Positions 43,525 to 54,429 of a stretch of DNA of 64,000 bases are shown here, one piece after another. Position numbers and translations under genes: made by a program. The stretch is from Dermacentor variabilis (Eukaryota > Arthropoda > Arachnida > Ixodida > Ixodidae), in contig NC_134569.1 of assembly GCF_050947875.1 (NCBI RefSeq), forward strand, positions 37,237,277 through 37,301,276, given 5' to 3'. The notes under the pieces are model-generated. The model worked only from the letters and a program-made list of their open reading frames with translations. It was not told the origin of the DNA and ran no database searches. How positions within the stretch are numbered: the stretch's first letter is position 1; every line of letters begins with the position of its first letter.

Positions 43525-44785
43525 CTGAGCTTTGTCGCCCTCCTCGTCGCCAAGCGAGGACGATGTGGCGACCACGTTGCGCCTCGTACGGCGATCGCAC
43601 ACTCGCGAGGTAGGTGTCAGAGGGAAAAAGCCGTAAAAAAGAAAAAAGGAAAGCAAAGCGGAACCGTCGAGCCTGAGAATTGTTCCACGGCTCGCAACGA
43701 AAAAACTTTCCACTTCGAACTCATTGCGAAGCAGCGTGTCGTCTCCTTATGCCGGGTGTGTTGTCTTCTGCAACGCGACCGGAATTGAGAACGGCCCGCA
43801 CCAGATCGCCCAGAATGCCCGGAGAGCTCGACGGAGCGAGTGTATATAGTATATACGAACATTGTACAGCCGCCTCGTTGTTCCCTTTTTGGACGATGTT
43901 CTGTTTCTTTTTTTTGTTTCTTTGTTTTTTTTTTCTTTACTGTGTCGGTGTGTGAGTGGGCGCTCGTGCTTAGATTTTCACTGTCTAGCCAATTTAGTGC
44001 CTGTGCTCTTTTCGTACTTCCCCCTGGATTCCAAGAACTCTTGAGGACTCCAAAAGAAAGAAGATAAGAATATGAGCTACAAAGCTTATCTCGTGGAATG
44101 CTTCAATGCGAACTCACTGATCGTGACCGAGTTATTGAAAGGCGTTTGTGTAACTTAACCGACGCTATATCGTGCCGTCCTCGCCGCCTCGGGTTGAGAA
44201 ACCGTCGTTGCCGACATCGCGACAGCACGCTTCAAATGTATGGGCGCGCACGTTTCACGCAGAGTAAGGCGAGCAGCTGCAGGGGCTGTCGCATTGCGCG
44301 CGGAGCGCAGATTTTCGAGCTTAACGAGCTGGCCGAAAACAGAAAGCGCCGCAGTGGGCGTACTTCTTTTTTTGTTGTTGTTGTTGTTGATGAAGAGAGT
44401 GCACTAACGCATACTATAAACGAAAATTACCACCCTTCGTATAAAGACAGTTTCCTGGAATACTCGTTTCTTAACCCTTAAAGCGTTGCTGATCTGTTTT
44501 TCTGTTTTATTGCAACATGCGCTCCTTTTGTGTAGCACCTTCTAAAAGCCTTAAGGAAGAAAAGCCGCACATTTCATCCCGTCAGTTTCTTTTCACATTA
44601 CTGTTACTCAAACCTCTTACACTGCCCTCTCAAGGTCGCACAAATAGTGTCGCATATCTCCGTACGTTTAGAGCCTGACGAGAAAAAACAGACGATCGGC
44701 AGACGATCCACAAGCAACGCTACGTGACTGGAATGGAATGGCGCGGCAAGCAGCACGTGCAGAGAGAGCGAGATAGGAAAGGCGT
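43522..44785. other. No recognisable feature
   Basis: No gene supported. Contains a short TTG triplet run near 44372 and T-rich tracts near 43907-43938. Confidence 0.4.
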
Positions 44786-44870
44786 GTAGGAAGGCAGGGA
44801 TGATAACGAAAGGTAATTCAGGTTGGCTACCCTGCAGGGGAAGGGGGGGGAGAAGGAGGGTTTATGGGGT
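44786..44870 (-). repeat. LINE 3' UTR module fragment, minus strand
   Basis: gaaggcagggatgataac and ggttggctaccctgcaggggaagg match the module at 20.4 and 26.3 kb. It has no attached coding sequence. Confidence 0.6.
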
Positions 44871-45166
44871 AGCCCTCCAAAAAAGAAAGCGACATGAGCA
44901 CAAAAAAGTAACCCGCGTGCGCTTTGTTCATTATTTTAAGCTTTCAGAGTGCTTATCCTTCAAAGTTATGTGTTTGTCCCTGGGGAATTTCTCCACATCT
45001 TCCCTTGCAATGCCCCCCTCAACCCCTCCGGTCGCCACGCCAAACCACAGCTGCAGCGCGTAGGTTCAAAATTCGAGATTGTTTACCATAACGCACTCTA
45101 ATAAATGCTTCTGAGCTTCTAAAAATAATTTCAGTACTTGGCTGCAGCTGAAAAGTGTCTCCAGTG

Positions 45167-45310
45167 TAGAGAGAGAGAGAGAGAATACAGAGGAAGGCAG
45201 GGAGGTTAACCAAAGGTAGTTCCGGTTGGCTACCCTGCACAGGGGAAGGGTTAAGGGGGATAAAAAGAGAAAGAGAGTGGAAGGGGGAGATAGAGAGAAA
45301 GAGAGACGAG
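45167..45310 (-). repeat. LINE 3' UTR module with GA tail, minus strand
   Basis: A GA repeat (45168-45183), then gaaggcagggaggttaacc and ggttggctaccctgcacagg, the clearest copy of the shared module, then a purine-rich continuation. No coding sequence follows to the right. Confidence 0.68.
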
Positions 45311-46059
45311 CACTAACAAAGCGCGTACACTATAGAGTGGTAGTGGGCGGCGTTCTTAAAGTATATCGTTAAGCCCCCTAGACCGCAGGAACCTTAATAA
45401 CGCGACTAAGGACTTTGAAGCAGGAAGGCTGGTGTAGCACATGGGATTTGAAGCTCCAACTTCATACGCAAGTATACATTTACGTGCAATTCAAATTCCT
45501 TTTTTGCAGGCGGGAAATACCTGCAAGCAGTAAGATCATAGTGCTTTGCCACAATCTGACGTTTGTCTCTGCCCATGAAATTCGGAGGACCATGCGTCGT
45601 CCAGCCCAGTTATTACAGCGATCGTCCGCCATCCTCCAAGTGCGATAACCGCGGTATCAAGCCTGCGCAAGCAAGGTCGCCTTCCCCTCGACAGGCTAGG
45701 GCACCAGACGGCCGCTAGTCGTCTCAGCGTTACTTTTAAAAACACGGACTGATTCGCAGCCTTCTGCAGTCGGCAACAATTCTTTGCCACAATCTGACGT
45801 TCGTCTCTACCCAGGTGAGCTAAGGCTCCTTACTGAATCGTTTACTTTCTGCGTGCCGCCGACTGCGCTAGAGGGCTTGATGTTTTGTGCATTAGCGTTG
45901 GTGCATCCTCCTGTGGCAGCGCCGTGCCAGTGTCGTCCTGTGCAGATTGCTCTGATCCTCTTCCTGATGAGGGCCGTTTCACGTGTTGCAAAGAGTAAAA
46001 AAAAAATCTTTCATTTGCGCTCATCATGTTCAGGAATCGCAGAATCAACGTTCGCTTCG

Positions 46060-46940
46060 ATGGGTTCGTCCAAACGTGACACATGGAAATGTCGTCATTG
46101 CCGACAGCAAAGAAACCGACCGGCGGTTACAGATGCATCTGTTACTGATGAACTTGATGCTCTGCAAAGCCAAATAGGAGCTATAAATCAAAAGCTGGAC
46201 GCTATCTCTTCCTGTAGACTTGATATCAATTCATTGTTACCGCTGCCTGCTAAAATCGATTAGCTTTTGGTGCTGACGTCAACTGTCGATAAGCTCCAGT
46301 CTTCAGTGAGTGAGATCCAGAATTCAACTACATTCAGGTCACAAAATACGACGAGTTTCTGGTTAGAATAGAAGCAAGTGAAAAAGAAATCAAGCAACTC
46401 AACTCGGAGATTTCGTCACTCACGCTCAAAGTGCAGGAGCAAGAGATCGAGATCCAGGCTTTGAAAACTGAAATGAATAAACAGGAGCAGTACAGTCTCC
46501 CTTTAAACCTGGAAATCCACGGCCTTACTACTGCACCTTATGAGCACTTGCGCGCTGTTGCGGCGAATCTTCCCGAAAATTGAATATCAATGACTTCGAC
46601 AGCTCTGGAATTCTTGCCGTCCATCGCTTACCGAGTCAAGAAAAGAAAGATAAAATTCCAGTCATTCTGGTTAAATTTCATTCTGTATCTGTGAAGGAAA
46701 CTTGGATGGCTTGCCGCCATAAACTGCAGAACTTATGCAAAACTGATAATGACCACAAGCTTTATTTTAATGAGAACCTACCAGCAGCAAACCGGGAACT
46801 GTTCTGGCTTGCAAGAAAAAAAGGGAAAGAACAAGAAATACAAGTATGTTTGGACCAAGGACGGAAACGTGTTTGCTAAGGAGGAGGGTGCCTCTTTAAT
46901 CCGCGTGAACGACGTGAATAATCTGTTGCGCTTAACGTAA
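46060..46940 (+). pseudogene. LINE ORF1 (nucleic-acid chaperone-like), broken
   Basis: Opens with MGSSKRDTWKCRHCRQQ (ATG at 46060), a C-x2-C pair, then DELDALQSQIGAINQKLDAIS, a coiled-coil heptad region. A stop at 46261 interrupts it and the coiled coil continues in shifted frames (LNSEISSLTLKVQEQEIEIQALKTEMNK at about 46400-46478, quoted in parts only by its key repeats L, I, V). The C-terminal part (46580-46935) has GILAVHRLPS and VILVKFHSVSVKETWMACR, a folded RNA-binding-like domain seen in LINE ORF1 products. The product would package LINE RNA. It is inactivated by at least two breaks. Confidence 0.7.
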
Positions 46941-47049
46941 TTGTTTCAAAGTGGTCTATCATTCCCTACGGAGATCTTTTTCAAAACAATTTCATGGCTC
47001 TGTGCGACAGTTTGGTTGAATTTCAAGCACTTGGTCGTAATTTTCCTTT

Positions 47050-47883
47050 CCATCAACAGTTACCACAGTTCATCTTAATATCCGCAGTTTGCGAAAGCAT
47101 TGGGACACGTTTTGTACTTATGCTGATAGCATTTTACACACTGTGGACGTTCCTGTTCCTACCGAAATAAATATATGCTCGGCCGACTCAAATCTTTTCA
47201 CTCTTCCAGGATTCGTTTCCTTTTGCTTCACTCGAGACACACAAAGAGGCGGGGGGATAGCAATTTTTGTACAGGATACTTTGAGTGTGGAACAGGCAGT
47301 GTCTAATTTTTCCAGTGCATAATCTTCGGCACTGAACATTTCAAACCAACTTAGTCATATTTCACTCTTGGCAATATATAAACGACCCTCAAGTAACTTA
47401 TCCTTGTTTCTTAACGAGCTGGAGGCACAATTACAAAGGACGACGTTAGTTCCTAACATATGCCTAGTAGGCGATTTAAATATAGATATTCTTAATCCCA
47501 TTGTAACCTCGGCATGTGATTACATAGATATAATTGCAAAACATGGCCTTGAAAGTATTGACCTTCTAACTAGGGAAGAATTACTTCTTAATAATTTAAT
47601 AAAGTCTTGTATTGATCCCTTCAACATGCGCACGGAGTCTGCTTCAACTCATGATGCAGTGTTACAACAGAAAGTTGCCGACCGTTACTTCATAGCTTGT
47701 CAGTTACGCTTTCGTTCTCGGTCGTCATCATGTGCTATCCCCAACACTTGCCACGCTGTTACCGATACGGCTACTTTTGATAAACTGGTCGCTTTGTTGG
47801 GCTGGTCAGGCCTGCTTGAAGATACAGATAGGTTCGAGCTAAATAATGAATTTTCACGTTCGATGGACATTATATATAAATAA
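47050..47883 (+). pseudogene. LINE apurinic-type endonuclease, broken
   Basis: Blocks: VTTVHLNIRSLRKHWD in shifted frames (from about 47055; the usual N and the strand before it), FTLPGFVSFCFTRDTQRGGGIAIFVQ (47197-47275, quoted as separate conserved groups GF and RGGGIAIFV), LAIYKRPSS (about 47369), NICLVGDLNIDIL (about 47455-47494, the GDLNI catalytic block) and the HDAVL segment near 47650, where the family usually has SDH. The enzyme would nick target DNA. A stop at 47320 and indels inactivate it. Confidence 0.75.
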
Positions 47884-48299
47884 AGTGAAAGGACACTTTA
47901 CGTTCGCCAACGCCACTCGATCCACGCCTTGATGAATAGCATATTATCCGCCATCAAATAAAAAGACCATCTTTGGCAACGGTGCAGGTGTTCGCCTAGT
48001 GATTGCATTCTGCGTACACAGTTTAAAACTTTTCGAAATAAAGTAAATGCCCTTATTCGGGCAGCCAAACGTTCGTACAACAGAAACCGCTTTTGTCAGT
48101 CTCGTAGAAATCATAGGAAAACGTGGTCCCTGATAAACGGAGAGGATTACCTTCAAATTTGGCTCAAGATATTCAGAATCATTTTCATTCAGATTTATCA
48201 ACATTCGTTGACAATTTTAAGCAGTTTTTCGCTCAGTTTTCTGGAGTGTCTAAGTAATCATGTTACACTGGTAGCAATACTACTCCGGTAATTGAATCC

Positions 48300-49370
48300 G
48301 CTTTCCTACCCACTATGACGGAAGAAGAGCTTTACTTATTTACTTTACGTTATCAGGCAGCTTCGGCCGGCATCAATCACCAGGTATCGATAAAAGTGAC
48401 ATGTTTGATCTTTACAGGGATTTCGGCGTTCTGAAGAATGTCTTGGTAGAAATCCTAAACGGGATAATTACAAGCTGAAGTATTCCTATACGGTTAAAAA
48501 CGGCCGTAGTTCAAGCACATCTAAAAGGTGGTAATGCCAAGTGTGTGCATAATTATCGCCCCATTTCTATCTATCCATCCTAGTTTAGCAAAAGCTCTAG
48601 AAAAACATATATTCTTAGTAATGAACAGCTTTATTAACAAGGGGGGGTGGGGGATTGTCCGACTGTCAATACGCTTTTATTAAAAAAAGGGGCACTCAGC
48701 TTTATTAGAGGAATTGAGTGACCATTTATTTTCTTCACTTTAAAAAAATCTTGTATGTTGTGCACCTTTTTTAGATGTGGCAAAAGCCTTTGACACGGTA
48801 TGCCATTCGATTATGCTATAGAAACTCTACAATATAGGTTTTCGAGGACCTTTCTTTCGATTGTTACACAATTTGCTTACAGATCGCTCCGAGATTGTTT
48901 CCATTTGAAGCATTTGCAGTCAGTTCCCGTGTTTTCCTGAAGGCCGGTGTGCCACCAAGGTTCCATACTGTCTCCCTTACTTTTTAATGTATGCGTTAAC
49001 GACATGTGCAATGTGCTCTCCATCTGCAAGTTATTTCAATATGCAGACGATACCACACTTTTAGCCACACATGTGAATTTTCCAGACGCATTCTCAATGC
49101 TTCAAAATGACGTTGGAAAAATATTGGATTAGTCTGGTGCAAATGTAGTTGACATCAATCATTCTAAATCAAAGTTGGTTTGCTTCCATAACCCACTCAA
49201 GGGTGTTTCACTTTCTTCTTCACTTTGTCTGCACAGCTCTCGATGTATTAATTGTTCCTGCCCTCCAACAAATTTTTCGGACTCTGTAAATTATTTGGGC
49301 ATATGGTTTGATTCTTGTCTTCTTTTTTCTACTCACTTATCTTACATGTGTCAAAGTTCGTAAACTCGTC
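48300..49370 (+). pseudogene. LINE reverse transcriptase, broken
   Basis: Across frameshifts: a NYRPISI-like block (about 48551-48575), FLDVAKAFDTVCH (about 48770-48808), HQGSILSPLLFNVCVNDM (48950-49003) and FQYADDTTLLA (about 49036-49068) with intact catalytic YADD, then VNYLGIWFDS (about 49287-49316). The last two blocks lie in one 61-codon and one 62-codon open segment. Many stops precede them, so the copy is dead although the core motif is preserved. Confidence 0.8.
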
Positions 49371-49442
49371 TGGTTACTGTACCGCATCAAAGTGTTTTTA
49401 CCCTTGTCTGTCAGGAAACTTTGGTTGACTCGTTAGCCTACA

Positions 49443-49838
49443 GTGTGCTCAGATATGGGATTACAATATTCGTACATTGTTCCGGTACCTGGCATCAACG
49501 TTGCTAAAGTGTATGTTAAAAACCTTCCGTATGGCGTATACAGATCACAAGAGATGAACCTTTTTCAGATGCTAAAAATGGCGAACATGCGCTCAGTGTT
49601 TGTTCAAACAGTGGTACTGAAACATTTCTGGGCGGATACCTTTAAAGTCCCCATTGCGCTTTGCTGTCCTTTACGTCATGCACCTGCTTTTTCAGTTCCT
49701 CACACACGTACAAAATTTGGCAGATGTACTCGAGGCTTTTATGTTCCAGACATATTCAATGCTCTTTCTTCTGAAATTTCTTCTTGTGAGTCTATACGCG
49801 ATATTCGCAAAAATCTAAAGGAATTGTACACGGAATGA
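49443..49838 (+). pseudogene. C-terminal domain of the LINE polymerase
   Basis: 131 open codons with a SDMGLQYSYIVPVPGINVAKV start and an end FYVPDIFNALSSEISSCESIRDIRKNLKELY, corresponding to the segment after the RT thumb. The end resembles that of the first LINE (SFIPRTIIEWNNLPSHI... at its C-terminus) in order and hydrophobic pattern. The stop at 49836-49838 is followed by a 290 bp 3' UTR. Confidence 0.7.
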
Positions 49839-50127
49839 TTATAGGTGTCATGTTTTTATTTTTCCTGTCATTGTGAAACGCGTCTTTGCTTTCAGGCTGT
49901 TTCTTGTTGTTGTTGTTTGTTTGTTTTTGTTATCTTTTTTTTGCCTTGTACTTTATCGCTCTCTACCTTAGGTTGCAATGTCGTTTTAATTTATTTCTTT
50001 AAAAAATGGAAAAAAGGTCAGTCTTTGTGGCTGAATCTTGTTACTGACTGCAGGGTTTCGCGTGACAAGCCACTGTGATGGCTTAGGCGAACCTGCTTTC
50101 TCGATTTGTACTCGCAGATCTGATAAT

Positions 50128-50327
<200 letters not shown>

Positions 50328-50417
50328 CTAGCTATTATAACCTAGCTATATTGCGCATATGTATTCTCGCTAGGCTTCTGAAAGGTCATGGTAATGGCTA
50401 CCGCAGCGGTCATTGCC

Positions 50418-50427
50418 ACTGCGAGTC
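50418..50427. repeat. Left TSD of the RTE-clade insertion
   Basis: actgcgagtc, repeated at 51557-51566. Confidence 0.85.
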
Positions 50428-51556
50428 ATCTTCATCATCATCAGCCTGGTTACGCCCACTACAGGGCAAAGGCCTCTCCCATACTTCTCCAACAACCCTG
50501 GTCATGTGCTAATTGTGGCCAAGTCGTCCCTGCAAACTTCTTAATCTCATCCGCCCATTTAACTTTCTGCCGCCCCCTGCTACGCTTCCATTCCCTTGGA
50601 ATCCAGTCCGTAACCCTTATTGACCATCGGTTATCTTCCCTCCTCATTAGATGTCCTGCCCATGCCCCCCATTTCTTTTTCTTGATTTCAACTAAGATGT
50701 CATTAACTCGCGTTTGTTCCCAATCTGCTCTTTTCTTATCCCTTAACATTATACCCATCATACTTCTTTCCAGAGCTCGTTGCGTCGTCCTCAATTTCAG
50801 TAGAACCCTTTTCGTTAGCCTCCAGGTTTCTGCCCCGTAGGTGAGTACTGTTAAGACACAGCTATTATACACTTTTCTCTTGAGGAATAATGGCAACCTG
50901 CTGTTCATGATCTGAGAATGCCTACCAAACGCACCCCAGCCCATTCTTATTCTTCTGATTATTTCCGTCTCATGATCCGCATCCGCCGTAACTACCTGCC
51001 CTAAGTAGATGTATTCCCTTACCACTTCCAGTGCCTCGCTGCCTATTGTAAATTGCTGTTCGAGACTGTTAAACATTGCTTTAGTTTTCTGCAGATTAAG
51101 TTTTAGACCCATTCTTCTGCTTTGCCTCTCCAGGTCAGTGAGCATGCATTGTAATTGGTCCCCTGAGTTACTAAGCAAGACAATATCATCAGCGAATCGC
51201 AAGTTACTAAGGTATTCTCCATCAACTTTTATCCCCAATTCTTCCCACTCCAGGCCTCTGAATACCTCCTGTAAACATGCTGTGAATAGCATGGGAGAGA
51301 TCGTATCTCCCTGCCTGACGCCTTTCTTTATTGCGATTTTGTTGCTTTCTTTATGGAGGACTAGGGTGGCTGTGGAGCCGCTATAGATATCTTTCAGTAT
51401 TTTTACATACGGCTCGTCTACACCCTGATTCCGCAATGCCTCCATGACTGCTGAGGTTTCGACAGAATCAAACGCTTTCTCGTAATCAATGAAAGCTATA
51501 TATAAGGGTTGGTTATATTCCGCACATTTCTCTATCACCTCGCTACCCCCTCACCG
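50428..51556 (-). mobile_element. 5'-truncated RTE-clade LINE insertion, recent
   Basis: 1129 bp between exact 10 bp direct repeats. The 3' end (left) is a short ATG-type repeat, gatgatgatgaag on the minus strand, the usual RTE tail. The coding end runs almost to the tail, leaving a very short 3' UTR as is typical of RTE elements. The 5' truncation falls just upstream of the RT catalytic region. Confidence 0.88.
50459..51538 (-). CDS. RTE-clade reverse transcriptase, C-terminal 359 codons
   Basis: Open frame without stops. RT blocks: LYIAFIDYEKAFDSV (codons 12-26), KKGVRQGDTISPMLF (about 70-84), NLRFADDIVLLS (about 111-122, catalytic FADD), MGLKLNLQKTKAM and YIYLGQVV (about 178-185). The C-terminal domain has LTYGAETW (about 231), LRTTQRALERSMMGI and WAGHLMRREDNRW (about 288), ending with WADEIKKFAGTTWPQLA. 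This order and ending are characteristic of RTE elements. The N-terminal endonuclease and RT fingers are lost by 5' truncation, so the ATG at 51538 is internal and no functional product is expected. The complete lack of stops implies a young insertion. Confidence 0.9.
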   Translation of the reverse strand: MIEKCAEYNQPLYIAFIDYEKAFDSVETSAVMEALRNQGVDEPYVKILKDIYSGSTATLVLHKESNKIAIKKGVRQGDTISPMLFTACLQEVFRGLEWEELGIKVDGEYLSNLRFADDIVLLSNSGDQLQCMLTDLERQSRRMGLKLNLQKTKAMFNSLEQQFTIGSEALEVVREYIYLGQVVTADADHETEIIRRIRMGWGAFGRHSQIMNSRLPLFLKRKVYNSCVLTVLTYGAETWRLTKRVLLKLRTTQRALERSMMGIMLRDKKRADWEQTRVNDILVEIKKKKWGAWAGHLMRREDNRWSIRVTDWIPREWKRSRGRQKVKWADEIKKFAGTTWPQLAHDQGCWRSMGEAFAL

Positions 51557-51566
51557 ACTGCGAGTC
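51557..51566. repeat. Right TSD of the RTE-clade insertion
   Basis: actgcgagtc, identical to 50418-50427. Confidence 0.85.
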
Positions 51567-52019
51567 CACGAGGGCTATTTTACAAATAGTAGGGCTACTT
51601 CCTTCGGTCTTCGCGGAACCTACCGCGTGTGCCGTCATCACTATAATAATAATAACAATAAGCACCATCCTGTTTACTTGGCACAAGTCGCCACAAAATA
51701 AGAATCCTACTTGTACAGCTACAGGATTCATTCTTCGGCCTGCGAGTTGTTCCTATCGTTGTCTTCGTTGCGGTTGTTTTTGACGTCCTTGTCATCTCGA
51801 GCCGGCTGCGCCGGCTTGGGTGATATCTGAGGCTTTTCTTGAAGTTACACCTTTGTTTCTTTCTTTCTTCCTTTCTTTATTTTTTTATTTATTTATTTAT
51901 TTATTTCTATCACACCAATACCCATTTGGCCTAGGCTCACTACTTGATAACACATGTTCGCGTTTGCGCCATTGATGTCTGGCACGATTCCCTGACGAAT
52001 TGCAATCGCAATGAAAGAG
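51567..52019. other. Unassigned, with TTTC/TTTA simple repeats
   Basis: Contains CT/TTTC and TTTA tracts at about 51857-51907. No gene. Confidence 0.5.
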
Positions 52020-52500
52020 ATATAAATAAGATACGAAAGGCAGGGAGGTTACCCGGAAGATGAAAATCCAGTTTGCTACCCTGCAAACTCCCTGCATTCT
52101 CCCTCTTTTTCTATGTGTGTGCATATTTGTTTTAATTGCAATGTACAACGTTGATGGCACATGCTTAGTGTGTTTGCAGATAGTGGCAGCAATCGAGAAC
52201 GCACGACCTGTAAACAGTCTGTACATTCCTGTATTCACCACTTGCTCGTAATACCTCTACAGTTCGCAAACATAAAGAGAGAGAGTGAGAGGCAGAAAGC
52301 GAAAACGTATAGGAAGACAGGGAGGTTAACTATGGGCGACTTGCAAGAACATCTAATAACGAATTTAAGAACACGTTCTTAAATGTTCCCTAGACGACTC
52401 CTGTCCCGTACTAGAGCGCATTTTTAAATTATTTATTGTTTTCCTTATTAAATGTTCGTTCAAGCCGCCCCAGGTGTAGTTCTGGTTGGTTACCCTGCAT
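52020..52500 (-). repeat. Several LINE 3' UTR module fragments, minus strand
   Basis: gaaaggcagggaggttac with gtttgctaccctgc at about 52034-52085, gaagacagggaggttaac at about 52311-52330, and gttctggttggttaccctgc at about 52479-52498. They are partial copies of the shared module in the same orientation. None has attached coding sequence. Confidence 0.6.
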
Positions 52501-54429
52501 AAAACATGGTTATTATTAAACAGTACGAATAAATTTCTCTTCGCCGTCGATGACGAGAGAGCCTGCGTTCACTTTATATTTTAATAAGCAAGACGTCCGC
52601 ATCGCCTCGTTACTCGTGTTGTTTAAAAGCGGTAAGGCTGGAAGTAGGGAGCCCAAATAGTTCGGCTAGCACCTAATTTTAAATATGAAAGAAAGAAAAA
52701 TAAGAAAGCTTGGAACAAAAGCAGCAGGTTTTCTACCCGTGATCTCTTCTTATTCGTCCACCAGCGCTGTTTTCCACTTTCCAGCCGATCTAGGATGAAA
52801 ACTCCGACAGGCATCCTAGTGCTAGGTGACGTTAGCCGCGCTCGGTTTCCATGTGTTTTTACTTTTGGAAACATATCTTTCTTTCGCGCGTGTGTATGTG
52901 TAGACGCTGATACGACGCTGTACCGTTCATAGTCACGAAAAGTAAAAGTTTATTGCAGCGCGCCCGTCCAATTCACTTGAATGTCGCATCCGTATTTGCA
53001 CCCACGCATAACGCAAAACTCAAAACGACAAGAAAACGAAGCGGGGAGACCACCAGATCGAATCTCTTATCAGTATGTTTTCTTCATAGTACTAAAACTT
53101 CCGAAAATTCATGCAGTCGTCACACGGCAAGTTGGGGAGCAAAATCTTTACATCAGTTTTTATGGGAACCCATATTTGGCCGTCGAACACGCATTCATGT
53201 TCTTTGTCATTAAGCGCTACAATTTGCAAATGAAAACCGAAGGTGGTCGGTGCGTTGAAGAAGGGACGTCGTGTTCCGGTTCGCTTTCCATCCTACGCGC
53301 GAGTCCCGCTGCCATTGGTGCCATACGTCAACAACTGTCCAGCGTGCATCAGGTGAACTCTCAATCTGCATGTCAACGGACCGTGGCACTGTCTCGCTGC
53401 AGCTGTGGCCGTGTTAGCTTTTAATTTACAAATGGCTTGAGGCACAGGGTGACGTTTTTATCGCTCTCTTTGCTCCATTGTTTATTTTTCTATTGTCAGC
53501 GTGCCAGCCTCGACAGACCGCGCGCATGTCTAGTTCGGACCACTTACGGCCGAAACATATCCGCCGCTGAATGCAAGATTGCTGAGAAAATCGATTACTC
53601 ATTTCCAACATGAGCAGCCACATCGATTTCTGCACGTTACAAGCCATGTGCCCGCATTCGAAACGAAAGGCCGCTCCCTGAAACGAGAGCGTCATCAATT
53701 TAGCCTCGGCAGCGCTCTGGGAGAGTCCGTGTGCGTGCACGAACAATAGCCGCTTCATTAGCCCCTGCATTGTGCAAGGAGTGGTCGGTGCCGTCGCAGG
53801 ATGCTGCAGTTTGCTTCGACATGGCATCACGCATGACCATGTTACAAAAGCGATCGCGTTATGCGCATATTTAAGGACGGAATAAATACGGACACCACGC
53901 AGAGGAACACGACCGTGTTTTGCTGCATCGCTACCCTCCTCGAAGCTGCGTTTGCGTTTTCTTTCTCTCTCGCTTTCTAAATCAGCTTAATGACAGCCTC
54001 GCAACCAGCCCTGAACTCAAATCTGTCACTACGGAAAGGGAAAAAAAAGATGCAGTGGTGTCTTCCTGGCAAATGGGAGAGAAATGCATCATTATTACGT
54101 CGCAACTTTTTGACGTCCCGGATCCATGATTTTAGGCGCGTTCATCTCATTTCAAAGTGCTGTTTTACACCCTCACTCGACACTCTTCCTGCCTCTTCAA
54201 TGAGAGAATGGATAACGTTAATGAGACAAATGCATGAAACGTACCTTGTGCCGTAGTTTCATATGCTATTCGCAACTGTTTGGGGCTGCATAGACTGCGC
54301 ATGTAGCTTAATGGTTCGTCTGCGAGGTCCTTAGTAAAAGTTTATTCTGGTAGCATATGGCATCGTGCACTGCAGATATTCCTGTGATTATGTTACCCTC
54401 GGAAAAACGAAACTGAAAAGCTAGTGGCA
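52501..54429. other. Unassigned 1.9 kb
   Basis: No gene supported. A 147-codon frame (52981-53424) overlaps an 86-codon frame and has no domain. At 53870-53890 a TTTAAGGACGGAATAAATA stretch is TATA/poly-A-like without coding context. Confidence 0.45.

Larger units (their letters stand above)
45540..50127 (+). mobile_element. Full-length but broken LINE (ORF1, endonuclease, RT, C-terminus)
   Basis: In order on the plus strand: an ORF1 with a short cysteine-rich start and coiled coil (46060-46940), an apurinic-type endonuclease (about 47050-47720), RT (about 48300-49330), a C-terminal domain (49443-49838) and a 3' UTR ending in AATAAA (50125-50130) next to a TTA repeat. No RNase H is present and the C-terminal domain is of the kind seen in the first LINE of the window, so a CR1/Jockey-like affiliation is likely. 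Stops and indels break every domain. The 5' limit is inferred from a repeated 19-mer at 45544 and 45782. Confidence 0.78.

Noticed and set aside
43228..43713. 161-codon minus-strand frame
   Set aside because: Passes through the TA microsatellite (IYIYIY) and has no domain.
52981..53424. 147-codon frame as a gene
   Set aside because: No recognisable fold or signal, overlapped by other frames, no splice or promoter support.
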